Origin: CAVPJW01 sp963705525
Lineage (GTDB): Bacteria > Acidobacteriota > Vicinamibacteria > Vicinamibacterales > CAVPJW01
Reading direction: 5' to 3'
Length of the DNA stretch: 64,000 bases
Assembly (NCBI GenBank): GCA_963705525.1
Contig: CAVPJW010000006.1
Location: 186,001-250,000, forward strand
Positions 28,128 through 37,148 of the stretch are shown one piece after another; position 1 is the first letter of the stretch, and each line of letters starts with the position of its first letter. The notes below the pieces were generated by a model that was not told the DNA's origin, made no database searches, and saw only the letters and a list, made by a program, of their open reading frames with translations. A program made the translations under genes and the position numbers.

Positions 28128-28147
28128 GCGTTCCAACGCTGGAACGC
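28128..28147. promoter_or_regulatory. 20-bp palindrome upstream of the jelly-roll gene
   Basis: GCGTTCCA, spacer ACGC, TGGAACGC: perfect 8-bp arms, 20 bases upstream of the minus-strand start at 28108. The rest of the 272-base divergent gap to 28381 shows nothing else clear. It is a likely operator or a leader hairpin. Confidence 0.5.
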
Positions 28148-28380
28148 GAACGTGGCGCGCCCGGCTCACCGTGCGAGGAACCGCGCTGAGGAACCATCGT
28201 CGCAAGAATGAAGGCACGCGATCGCACTAAGGTGCACATAAGACCTCCACGTTCCTGACCAACCGCATCGTCCGGGTCCGGGGACGGCTGGCGATTATAA
28301 CGGACTACTTGAGCCTTGGGATTCCACAGGATCTCGGCTATCTTCTGTGCCCGGTCGCGAGAGGAAGGTTGCTCCACGCT

Positions 28381-30372
28381 ATGAACTACCTACATGTTCG
28401 AACCTGGGCGTCGCTGGGCGCGGCGCTTCTGGCCGGAACGGTCTTGTACGGCCAGACCGAGCCGCAGACGCTCCAAGCCATCCTGAAGGACGAGCTCCTG
28501 CCGCCCGCGGTCGCGGAGTATCAGGTGCGGAAGTTCATCATCGACCACACGGCGTCGCCTCCCGCGGTGCCCGCCAGCCCCGAGGCCTGGACGGCCGAGG
28601 CCTCGCGTCTTCGACAGCGTCTGCTCGACGTCGCGTTCCACGGCTGGCCGAAAGAGTGGGTCGAGTCTGCGCCCAAGTTTGAAGAAGTGGCCGTCATCGA
28701 CACGAACGCCGGGTACCGCATTCGAAAACTGAGGTACGAGATCGTCCCGGGGCTCTCGTCCGCGGCCCTTCTCTACGAACCCAACCAGGTCAGCGGAAAA
28801 GTTCCCGCCATTCTCTACGTGCACGGCCATGTCGGCAAGCCCGGATACACGATCGAGTACGGGCAGAAGTTCGCCGTCAATCTCGCGAAACACGGAGTCG
28901 TCGTCCTCAGCCTCGAGTGGTTCGAATTTGGAGAGCTGGGTCAGAAGGGAAATCAGCACTGGTTTGGCGGTCACCTCGATCTGGTCGGTCTCCACGAGCT
29001 GGGCATCTTCCATCTGGCGATGCGGCGCGGTCTCGATTACCTCTACAACCATACGAGTGTCGATCGCAATCGAATCGGGATGACGGGTCTGTCCGGCGGG
29101 GGATGGCAGACGATCATACTGAGCTCGCTCGACGAACGGATCAAGGTCAGTAACCCGGTCGCCGGATTCTCATCGCTCAGGACGCGCGTTGAAGCGAAGC
29201 ATTATGGAGACCTCGGCGATGTGGAGCAGTCGGCGACGGATTTTCTGGATGGCTCCGACTTCTCACACCTGGCCGCCATGATGGCACCGCGGCCGACGCT
29301 CCTCACCTACAACGCTGAAGACGATTGCTGCTTTCGGGCGGGTCTCGTCAAGCCTCTCGTCTACGACCGCATCCAACCCTTTTTCAAACTGTTCGGTAAG
29401 GACGGATCGTTCCAGTGGCACGAGAACCGGGATCCGGCCGACCACAACTATCAGCTCGACAATCGGCTGGCCGCATACCGTTTCTTCACCAGCCAGTTCG
29501 GCATGCCGCCCATCGAGAGCGAGGAGCAGCTGGGGGCGGAAGTCCGGAGCTACGACGAGCTCCTCGTGAAGCTGCCGGACAACAACCTGACGCTCGCCGG
29601 CCTGGCCCAGAAGATCGGCCGCGACATCGTGCGCGAGCCGATGCCAGATCCCTCTGGTCGTTCGAGCTGGTCTACCACTGAACGCGCCAGGCTCAAGTCC
29701 ACCGTTCGGTACAAACCGATCGAACTGGCGAACTTCTGGGTTGTGGCGGCGACGAAATCCAAGGATGTGCAATCGCGGTCATTTCTCTTTCAGATGAGCG
29801 ATGGTCTCAGCGCGTCGGGAGTCTGGCTGCGCTCGATCCTTCAGAGCTCCGACAACCGACCAGTGACGATTGTGCTCGACGATGATGGGAAGGAGACGAG
29901 CGCCGATCTGGCCTCCGATCGCGTCAACCGGGGCGACCAGGTGCTCGCCCTGAACCTGCTCTTCACGGGTACATCGTGGAAAGGCGAGAATCGGCCTTAT
30001 CTGTTCGCGCAGATGTTCCATGGTCTCGGCGAGCGGACGATCGGCATGGAAGCGGCCCAGTTGATTACCGTGGCGCGCTGGGCGCGCGAGCGATCGGGCG
30101 GCGCCAGGGTGCGGCTCGAGACGAGGGGCATTCGCAGCCAGCTCGAGGCGCTCGTGGCGGCATCGCTCGAACCCGATCTGTTCGGCGAGATCGAGATCAG
30201 AAACGGGATGAAGAGCCTGAGCTACGTCCTGGATCTGCCCGTGCCATTCGACCAGGCGCCCGAACTCTTCTGTCTCGACCTCTACAAGTTCTTCGACATC
30301 GATCGGCTCGAAGCGCTGGCTGCGCCGGCGAAGATCGTCGTGGCCAGCCGTGTCGACGTCCCCACCATGTAG
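28381..30372 (+). CDS. Exported alpha/beta-hydrolase, acetyl-xylan-esterase-like
   Basis: 663 residues from ATG 28381. A signal peptide (LGAALLAGTVLYGQ) is followed by a hydrolase core (about 95-400) with VPAILYVHGHVG as oxyanion region, MTGLSGGGWQTI as Ser nucleophile elbow and PADHNYQL as a possible His region. A second, weaker half (about 470-660) repeats hydrolase-like strands (PVTIVLDDDGKE) without a clear nucleophile. It resembles the acetyl xylan esterase / AB-hydrolase group. The likely substrate is an acylated plant-type polysaccharide, inferred from family and the GH-like neighbour 45 bases downstream. Confidence 0.75.
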   Translation: MNYLHVRTWASLGAALLAGTVLYGQTEPQTLQAILKDELLPPAVAEYQVRKFIIDHTASPPAVPASPEAWTAEASRLRQRLLDVAFHGWPKEWVESAPKFEEVAVIDTNAGYRIRKLRYEIVPGLSSAALLYEPNQVSGKVPAILYVHGHVGKPGYTIEYGQKFAVNLAKHGVVVLSLEWFEFGELGQKGNQHWFGGHLDLVGLHELGIFHLAMRRGLDYLYNHTSVDRNRIGMTGLSGGGWQTIILSSLDERIKVSNPVAGFSSLRTRVEAKHYGDLGDVEQSATDFLDGSDFSHLAAMMAPRPTLLTYNAEDDCCFRAGLVKPLVYDRIQPFFKLFGKDGSFQWHENRDPADHNYQLDNRLAAYRFFTSQFGMPPIESEEQLGAEVRSYDELLVKLPDNNLTLAGLAQKIGRDIVREPMPDPSGRSSWSTTERARLKSTVRYKPIELANFWVVAATKSKDVQSRSFLFQMSDGLSASGVWLRSILQSSDNRPVTIVLDDDGKETSADLASDRVNRGDQVLALNLLFTGTSWKGENRPYLFAQMFHGLGERTIGMEAAQLITVARWARERSGGARVRLETRGIRSQLEALVAASLEPDLFGEIEIRNGMKSLSYVLDLPVPFDQAPELFCLDLYKFFDIDRLEALAAPAKIVVASRVDVPTM

Positions 30373-30417
30373 CGGCCTGATGCGCGCGGGAGACCGCCGT
30401 GCGCGAGCGGAGGCACG

Positions 30418-33312
30418 ATGAACGCGAGCCGTGAACACCGTGTTGGAGCGCTGATCCTCGGATTGGCGCTCGTGTCGGGCACAGGTAGGGCCGAAGCGCA
30501 AGCCGCGCCTCAGACCGCCGATGTGGTCGTGGCCAGCAGTGCGGCGGCGCCCGTGACGGCCGGTGCCGAGGCCGTCCGCGCTGCACTTGAAAAACAGGGC
30601 CTGCAGGCTCGAGTCACCTCCGGCTCCTCCGCGGCCGACCTGCGCATCTACGTCGGCCAGTCGGGCGATGCGCATCTGGGCGTCGTCAAGGCATCACGTG
30701 ACGTCCCACAAACACCCGAGTCCTTCGCCATCGCCGCCAGCGGGCCTCTCATTGTCGTCGAGGGACGCGATGCGACGGGCGCGATGTACGGCGCGTACGA
30801 GCTTGCCGAGCAAATTGCGTTCGGGCCGGATCGAAGCGTCGCCGCTCGAATCACGCCGGTGAGCAAGGCCCCGTTCCTCGAGATACGCGGCGTGAACATG
30901 TTCCTGACCGTGCAGGACATCGACACAGCGGAGGGCGCGTTCTGGTCAGACGAGTACTGGAAGATTTACTTCGAGATGATGGCGCGGAATCGCTACAACT
31001 TCCTCGACATCCACGGGCCGTGCGACGCCGTCACGCTGACGTTTCCGAACGGGTTTTCGTACTTTGTCAGCCTGCCCGGCTTTCCGGAGGTTGGTGTCGG
31101 CGCCGAGCGCGCGGCGAAAAACCTGGCGCGGTTCCGCCAGGTGATCCGCATGGCCGCCGACCACGGGATCAAGGTCGGCTACATGAATTACGAGGCGCCC
31201 GCGCCGATCGGTCCGTGGAAGACGCGTCAGTGGGGCGTGGACGAGCGCTGGACCAACAAGGGCGACGAGTTTCTCGAAGGGCCGCGTCTCGAGGAGTACA
31301 CGCGACAGGCGGTCCTGAGTCTTGTCAGACAACTTCCCGAGCTCTGGATGTTCGGGTTCCGGATCGGTGAATCCGGTCAGCCCGAGGACTTCTACAAGAA
31401 GACCTATCTTGCGGCCCTCGCCGAGCTGCCTCCGAGCCTCAAGATCTACCTGCGCACGTGGATTGCCGGTCCGAAAAACGTGCGCGACCTCGCCGCGTCC
31501 ACGAAGCACCCGCTCTACATCGAGCCCAAGTACAACGGCGAGCAACTCGGCCTGCCCTACCAGGCGACGCTGGGCGGCCGGCAGTACCCGCCCAGCGGGT
31601 CGTACGAGGACTACACGAACAGCCCGAAGAACTACTCGATCCTCTGGCAGATTCGCGCGCACGGCACGCACCGGGTCTTCTATTGGGGGTCACCCGAGTT
31701 CGCCCGCCGCACGGTGCGCAGCTGCAAGTTCGGCGACGGCGTCGGCTTCTCGATGGAGCCGATGGAAGGATATCTCGTCGCGCCGGAGTATCTGCATCAC
31801 AACGCGAAGACCGACCACGGTTTCTACAAGTGGATGGTCGAACGCCAATGGGTGTGGCACGCCATCTGGGGCCGAACGGCCTACGATCCTGATGTGCCCG
31901 ATCAGGTGTTCGCGAATGCGTTCATCGAGCGCTTCGGGGCGCAGGCGGGCCCGGCGGTCTTCGAGGCGCTTCGCGAGAGCAGCAAGATCATTCCGTTCAT
32001 CTATGCCTATCACAGCGTGGGCATGGACCATCAGCAGTTCGCGCCGGAGCTCGAAAATGGGGACCATGCCTTCGGGGCGCGCGTCCGGCTGTGGCAGGGA
32101 ACCCGCCTCGTGCCGTATGGCGGCAACAATGACGACTACCTGCGCGTCGAGCCGCTCGACCGGACCGCGATGGCGGATCCCGTCACGTACGTCGACAATC
32201 GCCTCAAAGGTGTCTCGAGCGGCAAGATGACGCCGTTCGAGGCGGCCGACTATCTCGATCGAGCCGCGAGGGCCAGCGAGGAGATGATCGCACAGGCCGC
32301 CGGACTCAGCCCGACATCGCCCCAGAATTTCGATTGCATCCGCCGCGACATCGAAGCCGTGGCCTGGCTCGCGCGGTACTACCGCGATCGCACACGATCG
32401 GCCACGCACCTCGCGTTCTACAAGCGCACGACCGATCACACCGAGCTCGTCAAGTCGCACCAATTCCTGAACGACGCCGTGGGCGACTGGGATCGGCTCT
32501 CCGATGTCACCGAAGCGCATTTCGGCTTCGTGCCGGACTACATCAGGATGGGCGTGAAGGATTTCAGGTGGCGCGATGAGGGCCGTGGGCTGGGCGTCGA
32601 TCTCGATCAGATCGCCAACCTCGAAACGGCATTCAGGAACCTGCCGCGGCCCGGGCAATACGGCCAATACAGCGTGGTCATCGGTCACACGCCACCGGAG
32701 CGGGCGCGTCCCGGACAGCCGTTGAAGCTCACGGCCACGTTCGCCACGGCGTCGGAGGATCCGCACGTCTATCTCTTCTCACGGAGCTCGAGCGAGCCGG
32801 GATTCACCAAACTCGAACTGACGCGCGAGAACGAGTTCGAGCGCACGTGGAGCGGGGACGTGCCGGCGAGCCGCATGGTGGCGGGATCGCTCGAGTACTA
32901 CTTCGAAGCCGATTCCGGGCGATGGGGGAACTACGGGGGAACGGGCGGCGACCGATCGACCTACCGCGTCCTGGTGAACGACGGATCATCGAAGCCCACG
33001 CTGTCGCACACGCCGCCCGCGACCGTCGTGCGCGGAGACACCGTGAGCCTGAGCGTCGACGCGAAGGCGTCCTCCGGCCTCGCCGCCGTCAACGTGCACT
33101 ACAAGCGCATGCCGTCGTATCACGAGTGGCAGAAGATCGAGATGAAGCCGGCCGGCGGGTCGCAATTCAACGCCAACGTGCCGCTGACTCCTGAAGGGAT
33201 CCTCTACTACTTCGAGGCGATCGCGCAGGATGGCACCGCGGCGAACTATCCATTCTTTCTGGATCGCACGCCGTACTTCGTCATCGACAGCTGGGACTCC
33301 GCGGCGCGGTAG
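30418..33312 (+). CDS. Large exported glycoside-hydrolase-like protein (GH67/GH20-like N-terminus)
   Basis: 964 residues with a signal peptide (GALILGLALVSGTGRAEAQA). Residues about 35-150 look like the GH67/GH20 N-terminal alpha/beta domain (ESFAIAASGPLIVVEGRDATGAMYGAYELAEQ). A TIM-barrel-like region follows (LEIRGVNMFL, YWKIYFEMMARNRYNFLDIHG, MFGFRIGESGQ, YIEPKYNGEQLGLPY), then a helical part and two C-terminal beta-sandwich domains (about 750-955). It may be an alpha-glucuronidase or related exo-enzyme. The catalytic pair cannot be assigned by eye. It is probably cotranscribed with the esterase-like gene. Confidence 0.7.
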   Translation: MNASREHRVGALILGLALVSGTGRAEAQAAPQTADVVVASSAAAPVTAGAEAVRAALEKQGLQARVTSGSSAADLRIYVGQSGDAHLGVVKASRDVPQTPESFAIAASGPLIVVEGRDATGAMYGAYELAEQIAFGPDRSVAARITPVSKAPFLEIRGVNMFLTVQDIDTAEGAFWSDEYWKIYFEMMARNRYNFLDIHGPCDAVTLTFPNGFSYFVSLPGFPEVGVGAERAAKNLARFRQVIRMAADHGIKVGYMNYEAPAPIGPWKTRQWGVDERWTNKGDEFLEGPRLEEYTRQAVLSLVRQLPELWMFGFRIGESGQPEDFYKKTYLAALAELPPSLKIYLRTWIAGPKNVRDLAASTKHPLYIEPKYNGEQLGLPYQATLGGRQYPPSGSYEDYTNSPKNYSILWQIRAHGTHRVFYWGSPEFARRTVRSCKFGDGVGFSMEPMEGYLVAPEYLHHNAKTDHGFYKWMVERQWVWHAIWGRTAYDPDVPDQVFANAFIERFGAQAGPAVFEALRESSKIIPFIYAYHSVGMDHQQFAPELENGDHAFGARVRLWQGTRLVPYGGNNDDYLRVEPLDRTAMADPVTYVDNRLKGVSSGKMTPFEAADYLDRAARASEEMIAQAAGLSPTSPQNFDCIRRDIEAVAWLARYYRDRTRSATHLAFYKRTTDHTELVKSHQFLNDAVGDWDRLSDVTEAHFGFVPDYIRMGVKDFRWRDEGRGLGVDLDQIANLETAFRNLPRPGQYGQYSVVIGHTPPERARPGQPLKLTATFATASEDPHVYLFSRSSSEPGFTKLELTRENEFERTWSGDVPASRMVAGSLEYYFEADSGRWGNYGGTGGDRSTYRVLVNDGSSKPTLSHTPPATVVRGDTVSLSVDAKASSGLAAVNVHYKRMPSYHEWQKIEMKPAGGSQFNANVPLTPEGILYYFEAIAQDGTAANYPFFLDRTPYFVIDSWDSAAR

Positions 33313-33313
33313 C

Positions 33314-33352
33314 GGGCTCCAGGTTCCGGGCTCCGGGTTTCAGGCTTCAGGC
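33314..33352. repeat. Degenerate 7-bp tandem repeat (about GGGCTCC)
   Basis: Five units in a row: gggctcc, aggttcc, gggctcc, gggtttc, aggcttc. It lies directly after the stop of the GH-like gene. A small hairpin GACCT-TC-AGGTC follows at 33365-33376. Confidence 0.7.
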
Positions 33353-33443
33353 GTACGTAGCCCAGACCTTCAGGTCGGGGGGAATGTGACGAACGGTGTG
33401 ACAGAATCCGAACCACGTTCCGCAAACCTTCAGTCTAATGACT

Positions 33444-33461
33444 AGCCCGAACCTTCGGGCT
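33444..33461. terminator. Hairpin before the DinB-like gene
   Basis: AGCCCGAA, CC, TTCGGGCT (8-bp arms, in practice a 7-bp stem with a 4-base loop), followed by TCTT. It may end transcription from the GH-like gene, or act as a leader hairpin: it lies 17 bases upstream of the ATG at 33479 and borders the AAAGGAG ribosome-binding site. Confidence 0.45.
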
Positions 33462-33478
33462 TCTTGAAAGGAGCTTTC

Positions 33479-34006
33479 ATGAACACGATCCTCGTGGTCG
33501 CACTCGCTGCGGCTGCCGGCCTTGCGGCCGAGACTCCCGCGCCGACGCTCAAGTCGATTCTGCTCGAGCAACTGAAGTCCACCCACAACGTGCAGGACTG
33601 GTTCGTGCCCGCCAGCAAGGCGGTCGACGGCATGACCGTGGCCCAGGCGAACTGGAAAGACGGCAAGGGCAACCACTCCGCCGCGCAGCTCATCAACCAT
33701 CTGACGTTCTGGAACCGCCAGCAACTGGCCAAGCTCAAGGGAGAGAAGGCGCCCGCGTTCAGCGGCAAGAACGACGAGACGTTTTCCGAGGTGCCCGATC
33801 AGAAAGCGTGGGAAGCATCCATCCACGACTTCGACGTCGTGATGATGGAACTGGAAAATCTGTTGCAGGCCGCCGACGATCAGAAGCTCAAGGCCATCGC
33901 GTCCGACATCGCCCACATCAGCGCTCACAACGCGTATCACACCGGCCAGATCCTGTTCGTGCGCAAGGAACAGGGAGCGTGGGATCCAGAGAAGGGCGTG
34001 AAGTAA
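33479..34006 (+). CDS. Exported DinB-family protein
   Basis: 175 residues from ATG 33479 with AAAGGAG upstream. A short signal-like N-terminus (TILVVALAAAAGLAAE) precedes a DinB four-helix fold: the first helix (LKSILLEQLKSTHNVQDWF), then HSAAQLINHLTFWNRQQLAKL and HISAHNAYHTGQILFVRKEQGAW. The three His expected for the metal site are present. It is a second exported DinB-like protein, distinct in sequence from the one at 18539. The enzymatic role is unknown. Confidence 0.85.
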   Translation: MNTILVVALAAAAGLAAETPAPTLKSILLEQLKSTHNVQDWFVPASKAVDGMTVAQANWKDGKGNHSAAQLINHLTFWNRQQLAKLKGEKAPAFSGKNDETFSEVPDQKAWEASIHDFDVVMMELENLLQAADDQKLKAIASDIAHISAHNAYHTGQILFVRKEQGAWDPEKGVK

Positions 34007-34028
34007 CCGCCGGCGGGCCGAACCCGGC

Positions 34029-34307
34029 TCAGACCCCGTGGAGGCGAAGGAGTTCTTCGAGATCCTGCATCGTGAACTTGTTCAGTTGAACGACCTTCGC
34101 CTTCGCCCGGTCCTGCGGCGGCAGGATGTTCCGGGCATCGTCCCGGCTGTCCATGTCGACCATGATCCAGGCTTTGTGCACGCCGTCCTTGCATCCCCAG
34201 TCCGCGTGCGTCAGGAAGTGCGACCCCGTCTGATGGAAGAGTTCGATTTCGCGCGTGCACGCCTGGGGCGTGCCATCGTGTTCGACTTCGATGAGGAATC
34301 GTGCCAT
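34029..34307 (-). CDS. Small conserved hypothetical protein (dimeric alpha/beta-barrel-like)
   Basis: 92 residues: MARFLIEVEHDGTPQACTREI, then VHKAWIMVDMDSRDDARNILPPQ and KVVQLNKFTMQDLEELLRLH. Two repeats of strand-helix-strand in a short soluble protein suggest a ferredoxin-like, dimeric alpha/beta-barrel fold as in small monooxygenase or isomerase-like proteins. No catalytic residues are recognised. The 200 bases upstream to 34507 hold no clear gene. Confidence 0.7.
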   Translation of the reverse strand: MARFLIEVEHDGTPQACTREIELFHQTGSHFLTHADWGCKDGVHKAWIMVDMDSRDDARNILPPQDRAKAKVVQLNKFTMQDLEELLRLHGV

Positions 34308-34507
34308 GGCGTGTCGCCTCCGAAAGCTGTCTCGATCCTAGCACGCCCCCTTGATTAGCGCCTGGCCTCTCGATGATGTTCACGAGCAATCCAGTTCTTC
34401 TCGGGGTCGTCGCCTCCGGCCCAGCCGATGAATTACCAGCGACCGCCTTCCTTGATCAGAACGTCGCAGGGATTCGACCATCAAATGTGGTCAAATGATC
34501 GCCCATC

Positions 34508-35887
34508 ATGGCCATGGGCACTGAGGACGAAGGACTCCAGCGCAGGCTCACATCGCGCCAGCTCACGATGATCGCCATCGGGAGCGCGATTGGCGTGGGC
34601 TTGTTCCTCGGCAGCACGGTCACGATTCGCCTCGCCGGTCCCTCCGTCATCGTCACGTATCTCCTTGGCGCTGTCATCGCGCTCATCATGGCGTATGCGC
34701 TCGCCGAGATGGCCGTGGTTCATCCATTGGCAGGTTCCTTCGGCCTCTATGCCGAGCGCTACCTCTCGCCCTGGTTCGGATTCGTCGTCCGCGCGACCTA
34801 CGCGTTCATCCAGATACTGGCGATTGGCGCCGAGGTGACGGCCGTCGCGATCTATTTCGCGTACTGGTTTCCGGGCGTCCCGCAATGGATCTGGGTGGCC
34901 AGCGTGTCGTGCGGCCTCGTTGCCATCAACACGGCGCACGTGAGCCTGTTCGGCGAGTTCGAATACTGGTTTGCGCTGATCAAGGTCGTGGCGATTCTCG
35001 CGTTCATCGCCGTCGCCGCGATACTCGTCACGGGGATCGGGCCGTGGCCCGCCGTTGGATTTCGCAATCTGACCGGACGCCCAGGCGGGTTCTTTCCGAA
35101 CGGCTTGAGCGGCATGTGGCTGGCGATGACGCTCGTCATCACGAGCTACATGGGTGTCGAAGTCATCGCGGTCACGGCCGGCGAAGCCGAGAAACCTGAG
35201 GTCTCTGTTCCGCGCGCGATGCGGACGATGGTGGTGCGACTCATCATCTTTTACGTCCTCGCCATCACGGCGATGCTGATGATGACGCCGTGGAACGAGA
35301 TCGGTGAAAGCGGCAGCAGCATCACCGGCAGCCCGTTCGTCCGCGCGTTTACTGCCGTGCACATTCCTTACGCGGCCGGCTTGATGACGATGGTCGTCAT
35401 CTCGGCGGCGCTGTCGAGCGCCAACTCGAACCTGTACCTCGTGACACGCATGCTCTTCTCGCTCGCGCGCTCGGGATATGCGCCGGTCCGGCTGGCCAGC
35501 GTAACCGAGAGGGGAGTGCCGCTCAGGGCCGTGGCGACGGCCAGCGCGGGCATGGCCCTGGCGATTCTCCTGGCCATCTATGCGCCCGGCCGCGCGTTTC
35601 TCTTCTTGTACGGCACGGCGGTGGCCGGGATGCTCTTCATCTGGATCGTCATCCTGTTCACGTTCCTGAGCTTTCGTCGAACGATGACGCCCGGCCAGGT
35701 CGCGCGCCTGCCCATCAGAATGCCCATGCATCGTGCGGCCGCCACGCTCGGCATTGTGTCGCTCCTCGCAATTGTCGCTACGACCTTCTTCGTGGACGGC
35801 CTGCAGTACACTGTTCCGTCCTTTCTCCCGTTTCTTCTCGTGATGTCGATTGTGTACATTCGGAGGCGGAACATCGCGCATGCCTGA
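34508..35887 (+). CDS. APC-family amino acid permease
   Basis: 459 residues with about 12 hydrophobic helices. The family start is clear: LTMIAIGSAIGVGLFLGS (the TM1 GxGxG-type unwound segment), followed by GPSVIVTYLLGAVIALIMAYALAEM and a later SYMGVEVIAVTAGEAEKPEVSVPRA block. This is the amino acid transporter (AAT-like) branch of the APC superfamily, moving amino acids by proton symport. Its stop overlaps the following aminotransferase gene by 8 bases, so the substrate is likely an amino acid or related compound used by the two PLP enzymes downstream. ATGs at 34508 and 34514 are both usable. Confidence 0.92.
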   Translation: MAMGTEDEGLQRRLTSRQLTMIAIGSAIGVGLFLGSTVTIRLAGPSVIVTYLLGAVIALIMAYALAEMAVVHPLAGSFGLYAERYLSPWFGFVVRATYAFIQILAIGAEVTAVAIYFAYWFPGVPQWIWVASVSCGLVAINTAHVSLFGEFEYWFALIKVVAILAFIAVAAILVTGIGPWPAVGFRNLTGRPGGFFPNGLSGMWLAMTLVITSYMGVEVIAVTAGEAEKPEVSVPRAMRTMVVRLIIFYVLAITAMLMMTPWNEIGESGSSITGSPFVRAFTAVHIPYAAGLMTMVVISAALSSANSNLYLVTRMLFSLARSGYAPVRLASVTERGVPLRAVATASAGMALAILLAIYAPGRAFLFLYGTAVAGMLFIWIVILFTFLSFRRTMTPGQVARLPIRMPMHRAAATLGIVSLLAIVATTFFVDGLQYTVPSFLPFLLVMSIVYIRRRNIAHA

Positions 35888-37148
35888 GACCCAGACGCCG
35901 GTGCCGCCGCCCGCGCCGTTTCCCCTGGAAGAGGCGAGGCGGCAATTCCCGGCGCTTCGTCAGCCGTTCGTGTTCTTCGACAATGCCGCCGGCGCGCAGG
36001 TGCCCGAGCGCGTCATCGAGGCCGTGACCGACCACCTCCTCTCACGGAACGTCCAGCGCGGCGCTCCCTATCGCCATTCGCGCGAAGTGGATGCGATGAT
36101 CGCGCGCGCGCGCGCGAGTGTCGCCGCGCTCGTCAATGCGAAGCACGCCGACGAGATTGCGTTCGGGCTGAACGCGACGTCGTTCATGCGCGCCATCAGC
36201 CTCGCCATCGGGCAGACGCTCGACGCGAGGCCCGAGGTGGTCGTGTCCGAGCTCGACCACGAGGCGAACGTGGCCACCTGGGTGGATCTCGAGCGGTCAG
36301 GCGCGCGCATCGTGTGGTGGCGGGTTCGTGATGACGGGCGACTGCATACCGCGGATCTCGATGAGATCCTGAACGAGCGCACGCGGATCGTCGCGTGCAC
36401 GGTGGCGTCGAACGCGACGGGAAGCCTCGTAGATGTCGCCGATGTGTCCAGGCGTGCGCGCACCGTGGGCGCGGAGGTGTTTCTCGATGCCGTGCACTAC
36501 GGTCCTCATGGGCCGATCGACGTGCAGGCGTTTGACTGCGACTACCTGGCCTGCTCCGGCTACAAGATCTTTGCCCCGCACATGGGCTTTGCCTGGTGCC
36601 GCCCCGGGGCGATCGATCGGCTGCCGACATTCCGCGAGCATTTCATTCCCGATGCGATGCCCTACAAGCTCGAGGCCGGCACGTACGCCTACGAGAACGT
36701 GGCCGGCATGGACGCGGCCGTGGGGTACCTCGAGGACCTCGGACGCTCAGTGACCAGCGACGCCGTCGGCGCTCGCCGCGACCTGATCAGCGCCGCGATG
36801 CGCGCCATCGCCGACTACGAGCGCGCCCTGTCGGCCGCGCTTCTCGACGCCATCGAAAAAATCCCCGGCGCGGTCGTGCATGGCGTGACGAGCCGCGAAC
36901 GGCTTCACGAACGCGTGCCGACGGTGAGCTTCACAATCGAAGGTCTCAAGTCGGCGGATGTGGCATCCAGGCTGGCGGCTCTGGATATTGGCGTCCGGAG
37001 CGGCAACATGTATTCCCCGCGGCTCATGTCGCGGCTGGGCAGAGGTGAGGACGGCACCGTCCGGGCGTCACTCGTCCATTACAACTCGCTGGCCGAGATC
37101 GTCTCGTTTGGCAAGGCCCTTCAAGAGGTCGTCGATGAACTCAGGTGA
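35880..37148 (+). CDS. Class V aminotransferase-fold PLP enzyme (cysteine-desulfurase-like), copy 1
   Basis: 422 residues from ATG 35880, overlapping the permease gene by 8 bases. It has the class V fold with VFFDNAAGAQVPERVIEA at the start, HEANVATWVDLE, the PLP-site VEVFLDAVHYGPHGPIDVQAF and the Schiff-base Lys in YLACSGYKIFAPHMGF, followed by GTYAYENVAG. It resembles CsdA/SufS-like and isopenicillin-epimerase-like enzymes, but no mobile Cys loop is clear, so desulfuration is not assured. It probably acts on the compound imported by the permease, with the second enzyme. Confidence 0.88.
   Translation: MPETQTPVPPPAPFPLEEARRQFPALRQPFVFFDNAAGAQVPERVIEAVTDHLLSRNVQRGAPYRHSREVDAMIARARASVAALVNAKHADEIAFGLNATSFMRAISLAIGQTLDARPEVVVSELDHEANVATWVDLERSGARIVWWRVRDDGRLHTADLDEILNERTRIVACTVASNATGSLVDVADVSRRARTVGAEVFLDAVHYGPHGPIDVQAFDCDYLACSGYKIFAPHMGFAWCRPGAIDRLPTFREHFIPDAMPYKLEAGTYAYENVAGMDAAVGYLEDLGRSVTSDAVGARRDLISAAMRAIADYERALSAALLDAIEKIPGAVVHGVTSRERLHERVPTVSFTIEGLKSADVASRLAALDIGVRSGNMYSPRLMSRLGRGEDGTVRASLVHYNSLAEIVSFGKALQEVVDELR

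Noticed and set aside
34360..34470. Minus-strand stretch reading FIGWAGGDDPEKNWIARE
   Set aside because: Protein-like for about 25 residues, but a stop lies just before it and there is no start; too short to call a remnant.
34481..35881. 466-residue ORF antisense to the APC permease
   Set aside because: Low-complexity, Arg/His/Asp-rich translation without family features; the plus-strand permease explains the region.
35880..37148. Assigning this enzyme as SufS or IscS
   Set aside because: Class V fold is clear, but no catalytic Cys loop and no Suf/Isc neighbours are visible.
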